DNA from: Gnetum montanum
Lineage: Eukaryota; Streptophyta; Gnetopsida; Gnetales; Gnetaceae
NCBI GenBank assembly: GCA_015680685.1
Contig: MNCI01000651.1
Location: 1,853,832 to 1,917,831 of the forward strand
Length of the DNA: 64,000 nt
Direction: 5' to 3'
Every line of letters starts with the position of its first letter. Positions within the stretch are counted from its first letter, which is position 1. Of this stretch, positions 1-10,000 are shown piece after piece. Both the position numbers and the translations under genes were made by a program. The notes below the pieces were generated by a model. That model was not told where the DNA came from and ran no database searches. It saw nothing but the letters and a program-made list of their open reading frames with translations.

Positions 1-380
1 TAAGAATAAACTTCCTATTTTCCCAAGTCTACTAATCATAATTTGACCATTGAACAAGTACTTTGCTACTAGTTTTATTTCATAGCTTCTTGGGTTGATG
101 ATTCTTAATTGCAATGGGTTTTACTTCAAAGCTAGCATTGGATTGCAAGGGAAACGTATTCCAATCTAGCACATATGGCACATCATTTATATGAAATTTC
201 TTTAGCAAACTTACATGGAAAACTATGTGAATTCTTAAGGTTTCTGGAAGATTTAGCCAATATTCCACTTCACTAATTCTTTCAAAAATTACAAGGGGTC
301 ACAATATCTAGGCACCAACTTAGTATATTTTTTAAGTTTAAGAGAACTTTTGGTAGGTTTTACTCTCACTAGTACTTGAT
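1..380 (-). pseudogene. C1 integrase C-terminal region with chromodomain-like tail
   Basis: Minus-strand translation gives RVKPTKSSLKL, then PRYCDP, then FHVSLLKKFHINDVPYVLDW. This is the integrase C-terminal GPY/F-like module that precedes the chromodomain in plant chromoviruses. The next segment (FEVKPIAIKNHQ) matches the start of the chromodomain-like tail of C2 at 59401-59590. In life it would bind DNA or chromatin and steer integration. Frames are broken by stops and the piece runs off the left edge. The only sizeable open piece is 80-268. Confidence 0.7.
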
Positions 381-559
381 CTTCCACTTGGAATTCGTTC
401 TTAAGCCAATGTTGATATGCATATCCCTTATATTTATCTTGGGTAGCTTGTAAATTCTAGTTACTTGTTGTGATAATATTATCCATTATTTTCATTTCTT
501 ATTCCTTCCATTTCATTCTTAATATTGGATCTACCCAAGTTAGTGATGTACGAAAATTC

Positions 560-1422
560 CATCCACATACTACTTCGAATTGTGTTCAATGTATGGAACC
601 TTGATAATTGTTGTTATAGGAAACTTCTAATAGGTGCAAGTAATTCTCCCACATTTTAAGTCTACTCCCAATATAGCTTTATAGATTATCTTCTAATATT
701 CTATTCACATGTTTGATTTTCCCATTGGTCTCTGGATGGTAAGTTGGGCTAAATTTCAACTAGGTTCCAAGCTCTTTAAAGACATTTTACTAGAATTTGG
801 ATATGAACTTGGGGTCTTGGTCCAAGGTGATAGATTTCAGATAACCATGCAATTGAAATACTTCGCATATGAATTTCTAGGCTACTTCTTTGGCTATGTT
901 TGTAGATTTCAAAGCTATAAAATGTGCCATCTTTGATAGATGATCAACCACTATCAAAATTGTGTCATTTCCTTTTCCAATTGTTGGCAATTGCACAATG
1001 AACTCCATGGTAACATCTTCCCATTTCCAGGTTAGGACTTCCAGAGGCTGTAATAATTCAGTAGCTTTCTTTTGATTAGCTTTTATTCTTTAGCATGTTG
1101 GGAAATTTTGAATGTAGAAGGACACATCATTCTTGATTCCAGACTAGAAATAATATTTTCATAACATCATATAAGTCTTAATATAATCTTTGTGTCCTAC
1201 ATATGGTACTTCATATGCTTCACACAACAACCTTAGTCTCCAGTTTCCTTTTGATATGAGCACTTTTTTTCCTTTCATTAGTAAACCATTAGGGGAATTT
1301 TGACATTGAGGGTTAGAGGGAATATTGGTTAAAATATTCCTAAAATAAGGATTTTCTTTTATCCATTCCTTAATTTCTTCTTCCATAGGGATCATTACCA
1401 CACCTATCATCAAGTTCCACAT
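560..1422 (-). pseudogene. C1 integrase zinc-binding and DDE core remnant
   Basis: The open piece 1159-1422 (minus) contains GNWRLRLLCEAYEVPYVGH, the histidine half of the integrase HHCC zinc-binding region, nearly identical to C2 near 58310-58370. Further along the minus strand are TMEFIVQLP (first catalytic block, TMDF expected, so the Asp is replaced by Glu), ITLDQDPKF (second block, Asp present) and HPETNGKIKHVNRILED (third block, with Lys where the catalytic Glu is expected). Stops and frame breaks lie between the blocks. The protein cannot be active. Confidence 0.75.
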
Positions 1423-1479
1423 TTTGTTTATTGGAAATATATTTTATTTCAAAATCATATTCAGCCAATAATTCTACCC

Positions 1480-2345
1480 ATCATCATTAATGAGTATTAA
1501 AAATAGGCTATCTCAATAAATATTCTAAAATTTTATGATCTATTTTAGTTAAAACCTTTTTCCACAAAGATAATGTCTCCAAACTTTCAAAGCATGTAAT
1601 TCTAAAGCATAGGTTGAGTAATTTACCTCAAATTCTCGTAATTTACTAGATTCATAACATACCACTTTATCTTCTTATGACAAAACTCCACCAATTCCTA
1701 TGCCACAGGCATCTGTGGATACTTCAAATGATAATTCTTCATCTAGAATTCTCAGAATAGGTGTTGTTGTGAGTAGCATTTTTAATCTAAGGAAAACTTT
1801 CCTACATTTTTTATCAAACTTAAACACACATTTTGTTTGCAAAAGGTTAGTCAAGGGAACTAATAAAGTAGAATAATATTTAATGAAATATTGGTAAAAA
1901 CCTACTAAGCCTAGAAAACTATGAACTGTTGTAGCATCTTTTAGTTTAGGCTAGTCCCAAATCCCACTAACCTTTCCTAGATCTACTTGTAATCCTTTCT
2001 TAGAAACTATATGGCCTAAATAAGATACTTCTTCTTTAAAGAGTTCACATTTACTTAATTTAGCTTTCAACTAATGCTCTTTAAAAATCTCCATTGTAAC
2101 TTTCAAATGTTTGACATGTTCTTCTCTTGACTTAGGATAAACAAGTATATCATCCATAAATACTATAAAAAACTAATCAAGATATTCACAAAAAATATTA
2201 TTCATTAATTCCATGAATGTTGTAGGTGCATTAGTTAATTTAAATGGCATTACAAAAAATTTGTATAATTCATACCTAGTTATGAAAGCAGTTTTTTCAA
2301 TATCTTTCTCCTCAATCCTTATAATCAAATGTTTAATGATAAAAG
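1480..2345 (-). pseudogene. C1 reverse transcriptase and RNase H remnant
   Basis: The open piece 2173-2361 (minus) reads [11 protein letters not shown], then [20 protein letters not shown] and EYLD. These are the RT fingers-palm motifs of chromoviruses; the YHQIRIK motif is degraded at its start. Downstream frames carry remnants of the YVDD-to-connection region and an RNase H tail, matching C2 at 57350-58140. Homology to C2 stops near 2322-2345, where the E1 insertion neighbourhood begins. It is too broken to be functional. Confidence 0.75.
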
Positions 2346-2380
2346 GTAATGATAGCTCCATTCATTACAAGTTATAAGGA

Positions 2381-3317
2381 TGTCTTGTAACGATGATCCG
2401 TTCACATGTCATCCCATTAGTTCCATTTGAGTTAATATTCCCATACCATCCCAATATTTTGTAAGGAACTTGAGGACAAGTTTTTGTTTAGTCATGGGGG
2501 TATGATGGGACATGATATCATGACCATCGCGATATCACGTATGTGATATCACGTTGTCCCCTGCGATATCATGGTGCATCGTCATATCTATAAATAAGAG
2601 GTGGCTCTCCCTTTTTTTCTCATTTAGATCTAGACCCTTAGTGAAACTCTAGAAGTTTTACCTCTCTAGAGATAGAATATTTTTCATGTGCCCACAGTAG
2701 GAACTCCAAAGTGAACGGATCTTTATTCAAGCAAATATTGTACCTGAACACATGTTTGTGTACGACAATAAAGACGAACTTCTTGGATAAACCTTGTAGT
2801 GCATGGAATAGGATAAATAGGAATTTTATTTATTTTTATTTACTATTTATCATTTACATGCTTTATTAGGAATTAAATATCTCTCAACCCTTCTCTCCTA
2901 GTTAAGTGCCTCAGTATGACCACTTCGAGCATGTGCATTACGCGTGGTGATCCTAACAATGACTAGCGTTTGGTAACCATGGTTGCATTGGTTCAAGATG
3001 TGAATGGTAAGTGGGAATAGATGCTAACGCTAGGTTAATTTAGACTTAGTTAGTTAGTTAAATTTAGTAATTAGTCTCTTCAACCCTTCACCTCACTAGC
3101 ATAGGAGATAAAATCAAAAAGACAATAAAAATCATATACCTTGGACTTACTTAACCATACACCTTGACAACTACAAGTAAGTCTAGGAAGACAACAAATA
3201 ATTAACATTAAGTGTTCCATGAGGCATGTAGGCACTTAGTCTGTGGAGTTCGACCGAATTGCGCGTGTTACGCTCATATTCGTATGGTTGAGTGTAGGGA
3301 TACCTCGCCACTCATCA
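2381..3317 (+). repeat. E1 left LTR with an upstream extension
   Basis: Matches 8722-9632 along its whole length. By eye the first 130 or so bases show about 11 differences, of which 8 are transitions. It ends in CACTCATCA just before the primer-binding site. In E2 and E3 the LTR begins directly after the polypurine tract, which corresponds to 2503 here. Bases 2381-2502, including a CATGGGGGTA tract at 2493-2502, are therefore what should be internal 3-prime UTR sequence. The core LTR is about 2503-3317 and the repeat carries roughly 120 bases of internal sequence on its left. Confidence 0.85.
2511..2596 (+). promoter_or_regulatory. E1 LTR promoter: GATATC palindromes and TATA box
   Basis: Four copies of the palindrome GATATC lie at 2514, 2531, 2545 and 2565, mostly followed by ACG or ATG. 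A TATA box (TATAAATA) follows at 2589-2596. The right LTR repeats this with three GATATC copies (8855, 8863, 8880) and TATAAATA at 8904-8911. The TATA box is kept in all five LTRs of the family. This is the expected U3 promoter; the palindromes could bind a dimeric factor, which is inference. Confidence 0.6.
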
Positions 3318-3318
3318 T

Positions 3319-3336
3319 TGGCACCGTCGCTGGGGA
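3319..3336 (+). other. E1 primer-binding site, tRNA-Asp type
   Basis: TGGCACCGTCGCTGGGGA begins one base after the LTR end. The complement of the 3-prime end of plant tRNA-Asp is TGGCGCCGTTGCCGGGGA; they differ at three positions, all transitions. This site type is usual in Athila elements and fixes the LTR boundary at 3317. Confidence 0.8.
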
Positions 3337-3460
3337 CTAAGTGTTTGTGCGCTAAGTAGAACATAGGACATGATTCACATCGTTGGGAGCTTAAAAGAAT
3401 CCTTAGGGTTAATTAAATGAAAAATTATATAACGGTTAATTAGAACATCGATAAGACATA

Positions 3461-5965
3461 ATGTCTTCTTCTTCTTCTCACAAGAATAATTCACCACCTA
3501 GGGATCATAGAAAGAACGGTCGGTAGTCAAAAACACATAACCAAAATCAGTGAGTTCCTCAACAATATAGGGTGGTATATACTCATCCTAATGAGTACAT
3601 ACCTAACTTTACTTTTATCCTCCATTAGGATGAACAGATGCGCTGGAGAGACTTACAAGGTAACATAGTGTTACCTCCAGATCATGCAGTCCCCAACATG
3701 CTCCTCCATGCTTTGGCATAGATTGGCATGACTCAGCTCTATGCTGAATATGTTATAAGTGATTTTGACACAAGGTATTACTATCCTACATTTGCAAAAT
3801 GTATGAGGGACTTAAGGTAGGAGAGCCAACATACATTGTTGAAGGGCAAAGGGGTCCTGCACGTCCTAAGTGAAATTGGAGATGGTGAACCACGTGTAAC
3901 AGGTTCTCTATCAAAATATGTTTTCCCTCTTAACGATAGTGAGGAGGTGGGGTATCAAAACCTATGCTCCATGATATACAACCATATTTTTGATCCCCGT
4001 GAACACCAGCTGTTCACTGAAGGAACAACAACACATGACAAGGACAGGTACTTAGATCTTCATCACGATCGGAGCCAAAGTCATAGAAGAGAAGGTAGGG
4101 AACATCGTCATGGAGATGGTTCTCCTTCTTCTTCCCCTTCTTCACATAATTCACCCTCTCCTTCCACATCTGGACATAGCCATCGAGAGCATAATGATGA
4201 GGATAGAGGTAGGAAAAATGAAAGACCTCGATGAGAAAGTTGAGATAGAGGAAAAGGGCATGAAAGAAGGGAAAGTAGGGAACAATGAAGACATCATAGA
4301 CGTTATGAAAGAGATGATCATGATGAACCCCTACTTGCCATCCAAAGTATGCTAAATATAATGGAGGTAGTGAGAATTCCAACAAGGTATTTAAAAGATA
4401 GTCAGATCAAGTGCTTAGATATGAATAACATCCCATGCTTCGAAGGGGGATACAATGCAGATCCAAAAAATCATTTATAGGAATTCCATAATGCCTGCAC
4501 CTTGCATAACATAGAGAATGAGTGGCAGAAACTCAAGTTGTTTCCCAGGACACTCATAAAGGAAGCAGAGAGTTGGTATCGGTCCTTAGAACCAGAAACC
4601 ATTAGGAGGTAGAGTACGATGTTAGAAATTTTCAATGATAAATATCAAACGTACACCAGAGTGTCTAATTTGCGTAAGAAAATCCAAGGATGGAAGCAAG
4701 GTACTTATGAACCCTTGGATTCTTCCATGGGCCACTACTACGCATTGCTACATCGTTGCTTGGTCCATGGTTACGCACAACGGGATCAACTTTGCCACGT
4801 CGTAGATGGGCTAAGGTATGAAACTAGGAGAACCCTTGGGACTTATGCCCAAGGGAGAGTATCAGAACTTAGATCCCATGAGATTCATCAATTTTTGGAA
4901 CAAGTAGCCAAAGAAGAAGGGGAGCTATGAAAAAGGGAAAGTGTAGAAAAATACAACCATGATCCCTCTCTTCGAAATAAGGGAGTGAGATTTTGCGATG
5001 AAGAGGATGAGTCACCACTCAAAGAGTTGGTGAATAGGAAAGCCTTACCACTTTAGAAGCTAACAACAGAAGTGGCAGCTAAGGTAGATCAGATACAGGA
5101 CTCCTTAGATAGTAGACTTGAACTTGTCCTAAAAATCGTAGAGGAGTCTAAGGAGGAATGAAGTAGTGACAAGGACAAGAAAAAGCGAGGAGATTCAGGC
5201 CCTGCACGTGACAAGGGTAAGGGAAAAATAACTATCTCCAATGAGGGTGTGGATTTGGACACAGACAATGATGATGGATGTGAGATCTACCAATATGACC
5301 ATCCTAAGAGATGTTGTCCAATCATCTCACATGTACAAGAGTTTGGGGTGTATGCACTCAACCCGAGACTCAACAAACGGTAGATACCCCAAAGGTTACC
5401 TTATCCCCAAGGTAACCCAAGATAGTTCCACCAACCATTGACGTACTATCCAAGTGGAACTCCACCACAATCCATCGGACAACATCAGCAGTGGCAATAC
5501 CCACAATCATGGGGGATGCCACCATCATAATAACAGTACCCTTACTAGCAACCCGATCCTTATGGTTACTACGCGCAGCAACCGATTTCTCCAAGTGAAT
5601 CCATGGCTCACAGAAATCCCGAAAATCACTACCAAGTTTGGGAGTACTTTAGAAGGACTCCTTCTCCTCTGAGAGATACTCCATACCCATACCATCTTCC
5701 TAATTTGTCCGCACCTCTTTCACCCGTAGTTCCCATAACACCTCCTGCTCTAACAAAGCAAGGGGAACTCCCCACTCAACCGCAGCAATGCAATGCCATG
5801 AGAGCCATAAACATTCAACCCGCTACTAGTTCTAACAACTGCCAAAAGAGAAGATCTTTCTTTAGAACCAAAAGCCCAGACAAGCTCTCACAACCACAAG
5901 CAGTTGAGTTTGCAACCCCTCCTACAACATACAAGGCCTTGGAGCTCCCTTCAAACAAAAATTAG
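3461..5965 (+). pseudogene. E1 gag (Athila-like), decayed by in-frame stops
   Basis: One frame starts at ATG 3461 (MSSSSSHKNN) and stays readable to the stop at 5963, broken only by single stops, nearly all where CAG, CAA or CGA would be expected. Order: an N-terminal part; a strongly charged stretch near 4040-4240 rich in Arg, His, Ser and Asp; the capsid-like core from MLNIMEVVRIPTRYLKD (about 4360) through WQKLKLFPRTL and the segment 4619-4930; then a Pro/Gln/Tyr-rich tail (about 5400-5960). No CCHC zinc knuckle was found. Gag forms the virus-like particle that packages the RNA. The E2 gag at 23400-25920 matches it in the same order. Confidence 0.8.
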
Positions 5966-5977
5966 AGCTCAACATAG

Positions 5978-6440
5978 ATGGTTATGTTAATGCATACCGT
6001 AATTGACTGGATCAAGGTAGTCCACCTTCCTAGAAAACTATCTGACCCTAAGAGTCCCTTAATCTATCTCCAAGTAGCTGGTAACGAACCTCATAAGGCT
6101 CTTCTTGACTCAGGTTTCAGAGTCAACCTAATTTCATGAGAGATGTATCAAGCCTAGAACCTATCCCAACTTAAGATGAACAATATTCAACTGGAGCTAG
6201 CTGACCAGTCCATCACCATTCCCTTGGGATTGGTGGAGGACATTGTTACCACTATGTGTGATTGGTCATACCTAGTCTATTTCCTGGTGATTAAGTTAAA
6301 AAAAATAAAGGGGACTTCCCAATTATAATGGGAAGGACATGGCTAAGCACAATAGATGCATACCTAGGGATTCGTGATATTTCCTTGGAGATATCTAAGG
6401 TAAATATTTACAGAAAGATCAAGAAGAAGAAAGTTCCATG
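5978..6440 (+). pseudogene. E1 aspartic protease
   Basis: In the same frame as gag: PLIYLQVAGNEPHKALLDSG followed by FRVNLIS. The catalytic triplet Asp-Ser-Gly is intact at 6107-6115. Downstream motifs ELADQSITIPLGLVEDI match the E2 protease. Near 6297-6310 an A-rich run shifts the frame, after which FPIIMGRTWLSTIDAYLGI continues in another frame. The enzyme would cut the Gag polyprotein. Frame continuity with gag suggests a Gag-Pro fusion. The copy is dead because of stops and the frameshift, although the active-site codons survive. Confidence 0.8.
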
Positions 6441-6790
6441 CATCACATACAGTGTTTCATCGGGGTGATGACTTGGAAGAATGCTCCACATCTCCTCCAT
6501 GCAAAAGGTGTTCCCTTGAAACTCTACAACAAAGATTCTTGTATGTAGAAACCACACAACAAGTAGTAGACACCCTGTGGTTGATAGCTACTAGAAAGTG
6601 CAACCGACAAATATGCATGGAATGAACTAGGGGAACATCTCATGCCAACAATGAGGACATAGATACATTGGAATATGAACGTCACTGACTTCCACCCCTT
6701 AATCTAAGAACATCAATGGGGAGAAGTTGGGCACTTCTACGAAATTTAAACAAGCGCTCATTATTTTGGATCTCTTCCTTTCCATTCAGT
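6441..6790 (+). other. E1 post-protease linker and pol deletion scar
   Basis: The reading frame after protease stays fairly open to about 6690 (ECSTSPPCKRCSLETLQQRF) and then meets sequence matching the region just after the integrase stop in E3 (TCATGGGGGAAATTGCCATC here, TCATGGGGGAGATGGCCA in the E3 minus strand). About 3 kb of RT, RNase H and integrase found in E2 is missing. The junction lies between about 6690 and 6790; its exact base cannot be fixed by eye. Confidence 0.6.
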
Positions 6791-6842
6791 CATGGGGGAA
6801 ATTGCCATCTATGCTAATCATTTGGGGCCCTTAGTTCTTTTT

Positions 6843-7095
6843 AATTTTTGTTTTACACATTTTTGTTTTACACATTTTTTTCCACATTTTTGTTTTACAA
6901 GATTTTTTTTTACACATTTTTGTTTTACATGTTTTTGTTTTACACATTTTTGTTTTTCACATTTTTGTTTTACACATTTTTGTCTTACACATTTTTGTTT
7001 TACAAATTTCTTTAACTTTTCTTGTTTTTGTTTTACATATTTCTTTAACTTTTCTTATTGTTGTTTTACAAATTTCTTTAACTTTTCTTATTTTT
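6843..7095 (+). repeat. 15-bp tandem repeat tract in the E1 3-prime UTR
   Basis: Imperfect repeats of the 15-base unit ACACATTTTTGTTTT fill about 6843-7010. Three copies of a longer unit containing TTTCTTTAACTTTTCTT follow up to about 7095. Because the period is 15, an ORF over it reads as a CFTHF pentapeptide repeat; I take this as a by-product, not a protein. A related T-rich (A-rich on plus) tract is at the same place in E2 (19970-20090) and E3 (63440-63590). Confidence 0.75.
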
Positions 7096-7169
7096 TTCTC
7101 AACATCGTTATACTTTTTCATTTTTTGTGTGCGTGTGTGTATGATCCACCTTGTAAGTTTTTCACCCAA

Positions 7170-8721
7170 TAAGTGTTCTTAATGATGGTATGAACTGTTT
7201 TTCATATTGATTGCTAATGTTTGGTTTTTACCTTTAAGTCATGATTTTGATACTAAGTTATGGTTCTTTTGATATGGCAGGCAATGAGTTCACTTCATCC
7301 ATTCATCCACCAGTTTCTATGGTCTCTCTTGGCTTGGAAATGTACAGTCCTTTTCTAATAAGAACTTTAACGAATTGGTGATTGGGCATTTTTCAAACTA
7401 AGGAAGGACTCAAGGATTGAAAAGGGTGTGACTTCAAGGGAACTTGATACATTTTTGTTGGCCATTCTCTTGGGTGCTTGGATGTTTTCTTCTTGAGTTT
7501 TCTTACCACTTCGACGTTACCCAATTATTGGGAAGCTAAGCAATAAAAATAACAAAGTCTTTTCATGGTGTGGTTCTCACACATAAACACATAAAACATA
7601 TAAAAAAATGGTGAGAATTCAAAGCAAACCCCTTAGAAAAAATAATCATTTAGGCTACAAGCATTGGCTATGGAACTTAAAATAAACATGTTCCCTCTTA
7701 CTAAGGCCCTTCTCACTCTTCCCATTCTCTCCTCCTCTATTTCGTCAAAATGGTGGTGGCTCTTGGGTGAAGGCATTCTTGTTACTTCAAGTGGATGGAT
7801 TGGCCAAATGCATTAATGCAAAGTCACTGGATGTGGTTGGTTTAGGGTCAGAGTTGGAATGAGATTTGCTCAGTCATTAATCATGAAACACACAAGGGGC
7901 TGTACACCATCTTGTTCTTGGGATTCCATTCCATTTTCTTCTCTCCACCCTTCTCTCCATTGTTCACCTCATTGCTGGTTGTATCATTAGTGTATATTTT
8001 AGTGGATACATTGTTTTTGTTTTGGTAAATTCTTGCAGAGCCTACGAACTCTTTGAATGTGGGTTTGTCAGGGTATTAAGGGCATGAGCCTGCTTTGGGA
8101 AGGACCCACTGGCACTCCTATTTGGTGCCTCAATTAAATTATTTCCACTAACATTTTTGCAATCTATTTTATTTTTTTCATTTCCATCTTGACACCCATT
8201 TCATCGATGTTACAGTTTTCTCTTTTTATCCATCTTTCTTGTTCTTTCTTCTTTCTCCATTCTATCACTACTAGAGGTTCGCTATTAGTCATGGGGGTAT
8301 AGGGCCCAAATTTTTTCAATTTTCTCCTAACCCCTACACCTTCGATAGTCACCACTATTATATCTCTAGACCCGCAATCACCCATAGCACAACTTAGCCA
8401 ATGGACCTTTCATTGGAGCAAGGTATTAACTACATTGGAATTTATTTACCCTTGCTAATATAAGATTGTGTTGTGTGTGCAGATGGAAATCATACAACAA
8501 TGGACTAGATCTAAAGGGAACACTTGGAATGGAGTAGTGCTGGAGCATCTATGCAAGGAAAAAGACTGATGGCGCACTTATGGATGGACAATGAAAGGCG
8601 CAATCTGGGTGTTGGTAGCAGCAAAACTTCTTTCTCTCTCTCTTTCTCAAGTTGCCAAATAAGGCCTGATGTCAATGTAATAAGGTGTTCACTTTTGTTG
8701 TCATGAACACTAGTTTTGTCA
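7170..8721 (+). other. E1 long 3-prime untranslated region
   Basis: About 1.6 kb without recognisable coding sequence. It aligns, in opposite orientation, with E2 (about 18270-19900) and E3 (about 61635-63400); shared phrases include the segment around 7560-7650 and 19430-19550. Conservation across three copies shows that it belongs to the element. Small ORFs here are not supported by the comparison. Confidence 0.65.
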
Positions 8722-9632
8722 TGTCTTGTAATGATGATTCGTTCACATGTCATCCCATTAGTTCCATTTGAGTCAATAATCCCATATCATCCCAATATTT
8801 TGTTTGGAACTCGAGGATAAATTTTTATTTAGTCATGGGGGTATGATGGGATGCGATATCATGATATCGCGGCCGTCATGATATCATGGTGCACCATCAT
8901 ATCTATAAATAAGAGGTGGCTTTGCCTTTGTTTCTCATTTAGATCTAGACCCTTAGCGAAACTCTGGCATTTTTACCTCTCTAGAGATAGAATATTTTCC
9001 ATGTGCTCACAATAGGAACTCCAAAGTGAACAGATATTTATTTGAGCAAATATTGTACTTGAACACATGTTTGTGTATGACAATAAAGACAAAAGTCTTG
9101 GATAAACCTTGTAGTTCATGGAATAGGCTAAATAGGACTTTTATTTATTGTTATTTACTGTTTATGATTTACATGCTTTATTAGAAATTAAATCTCTCTC
9201 AACCCTTCTCTCCTAGTTAAGTGCCTCAGTATGACTGCTTCGAGCATGTGCATTACGCGTGGTGATCCCAGCAACAACTAGTGTTTGGTAACCACAATTG
9301 CATTAGTTTAGGGTGTGAATGGTAAGTGGGAATGGATGCTGATGCTAGGTTAATCTAGACTTAGTTAGTTAGTTAAAGTTAGTAATTAGTCTCTTCAAAC
9401 CTTCACCTCACTAGCATAGGAGATAAAATCGAAAAGACAATAAAAATCATATACCTCAAACTTACTTAACCATACAACATGATAACTACAAGTAAGTCTA
9501 GGAAGATAACGAATAATTAACCTTAAGTATTCCATGAGGTGTGTAGGCACTTACTCTACGGAGTTCGACCAGATCGTGCATGTTACACTTGTATTCGTAT
9601 GGTTGAGTGTAGGGGTACCTTGCCACTCATCA
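8722..9632 (+). repeat. E1 right LTR (core 8844-9632)
   Basis: Partner of 2381-3317. It ends CACTCATCA at 9632 and is followed directly by ATAAG, also present at 2374-2378. TATAAATA is at 8904-8911. The sequence to the right changes abruptly to T1 RNase H on the minus strand. Confidence 0.85.
8834..8843 (+). other. E1 polypurine tract
   Basis: CATGGGGGTA lies directly before the core LTR start TGATGGG at 8844. The equivalent in E3 is GTGGGGGTA before TGATGAATC (minus strand). It is the expected plus-strand primer. The same tract also occurs at 2493-2502, left of the core of the first LTR. Confidence 0.6.
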
Positions 9633-10000
9633 ATAAGGTTACGAGCTATCATCATCCCTATGATTAATCCTTCATAATTTACCACATTTTTGGTGTATGC
9701 GAATTGGAAACAATAGGAAAAAGGTTGGATTTCACTAGAGGGTAGTGTCATGATAATAGTATCATTAGGTCCTTGGGTAATTGAAACTTTTTCAAAATGC
9801 ATAATGACTTCATATTCTTTTGGCGCCTCATCAATGATGTTAAAATGCTCATTAGGAAGCTTAGGGTATATGGTTGCATTATCTTCTACTAGGGAGGTTG
9901 TTAGTTATACAGCTATAGCTTGACCCTTCATTGAAGCTTGAGAGATGTAACATAGATCAAACTCAACAATTATTTCTTTCCACCTAGCTATACAACTACT
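9633..10000 (-). pseudogene. T1 second (archaeal-type) RNase H, truncated
   Basis: Minus-strand reading gives FEKVSITQGPND, then FQFAYTKNVVNYEGLIIGM, then MIARNL, where E1 interrupts it. The NYEGLIIG motif with its Glu corresponds to the second catalytic block of the extra RNase H of Tat elements (AEYEALI in typical members). The C-terminal half is not recognisable left of E1. A separate RNase H remnant lies upstream between RT and this domain, so the element had two. Confidence 0.7.

Larger units (their letters stand above)
1..2345 (-). mobile_element. C1: truncated chromovirus-like Ty3/gypsy pol fragment
   Basis: On the minus strand, from high to low coordinates, decayed RT, RNase H, integrase and a chromodomain-like tail can be read. 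The left end is cut by the window and the right end stops inside RT near 2322-2345. It is the same family as C2 (50188-60241): RT motifs, the integrase zinc-finger region and the HVSLLKKFH motif match one to one. No LTR of this copy is in the window. Gag and protease are missing, so this is a broken piece. Family assignment rests on RT type plus the tail after the GPY/F-like module. Confidence 0.8.
2379..9632 (+). mobile_element. E1: Athila-like gag-protease element without pol
   Basis: A complete LTR element on the plus strand: LTR, tRNA-Asp type primer-binding site, a gag-protease frame, a long 3-prime untranslated region, a polypurine tract and the second LTR. RT, RNase H and integrase are absent: protease passes within a few hundred bases into sequence that in E3 follows the integrase stop. 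It would depend on proteins supplied in trans. A 5-bp repeat ATAAG lies at 2374-2378 and 9633-9637 and fits a target duplication if the insert starts at 2379. The right flank is the RNase H of T1. E1, E2 and E3 share LTR, 3-prime UTR and, for E1 and E2, gag and protease. Confidence 0.85.

Noticed and set aside
3245-3262. GTTCGACC in the E1 LTR as a tRNA remnant
   Set aside because: It is in all LTR copies of the family as part of the LTR; no other tRNA features.
6792-7172. 126-codon ORF with CFTHF pentapeptide repeats
   Set aside because: It is the reading of a 15-bp A/T-rich tandem repeat; the tract is not kept open in E2 or E3.
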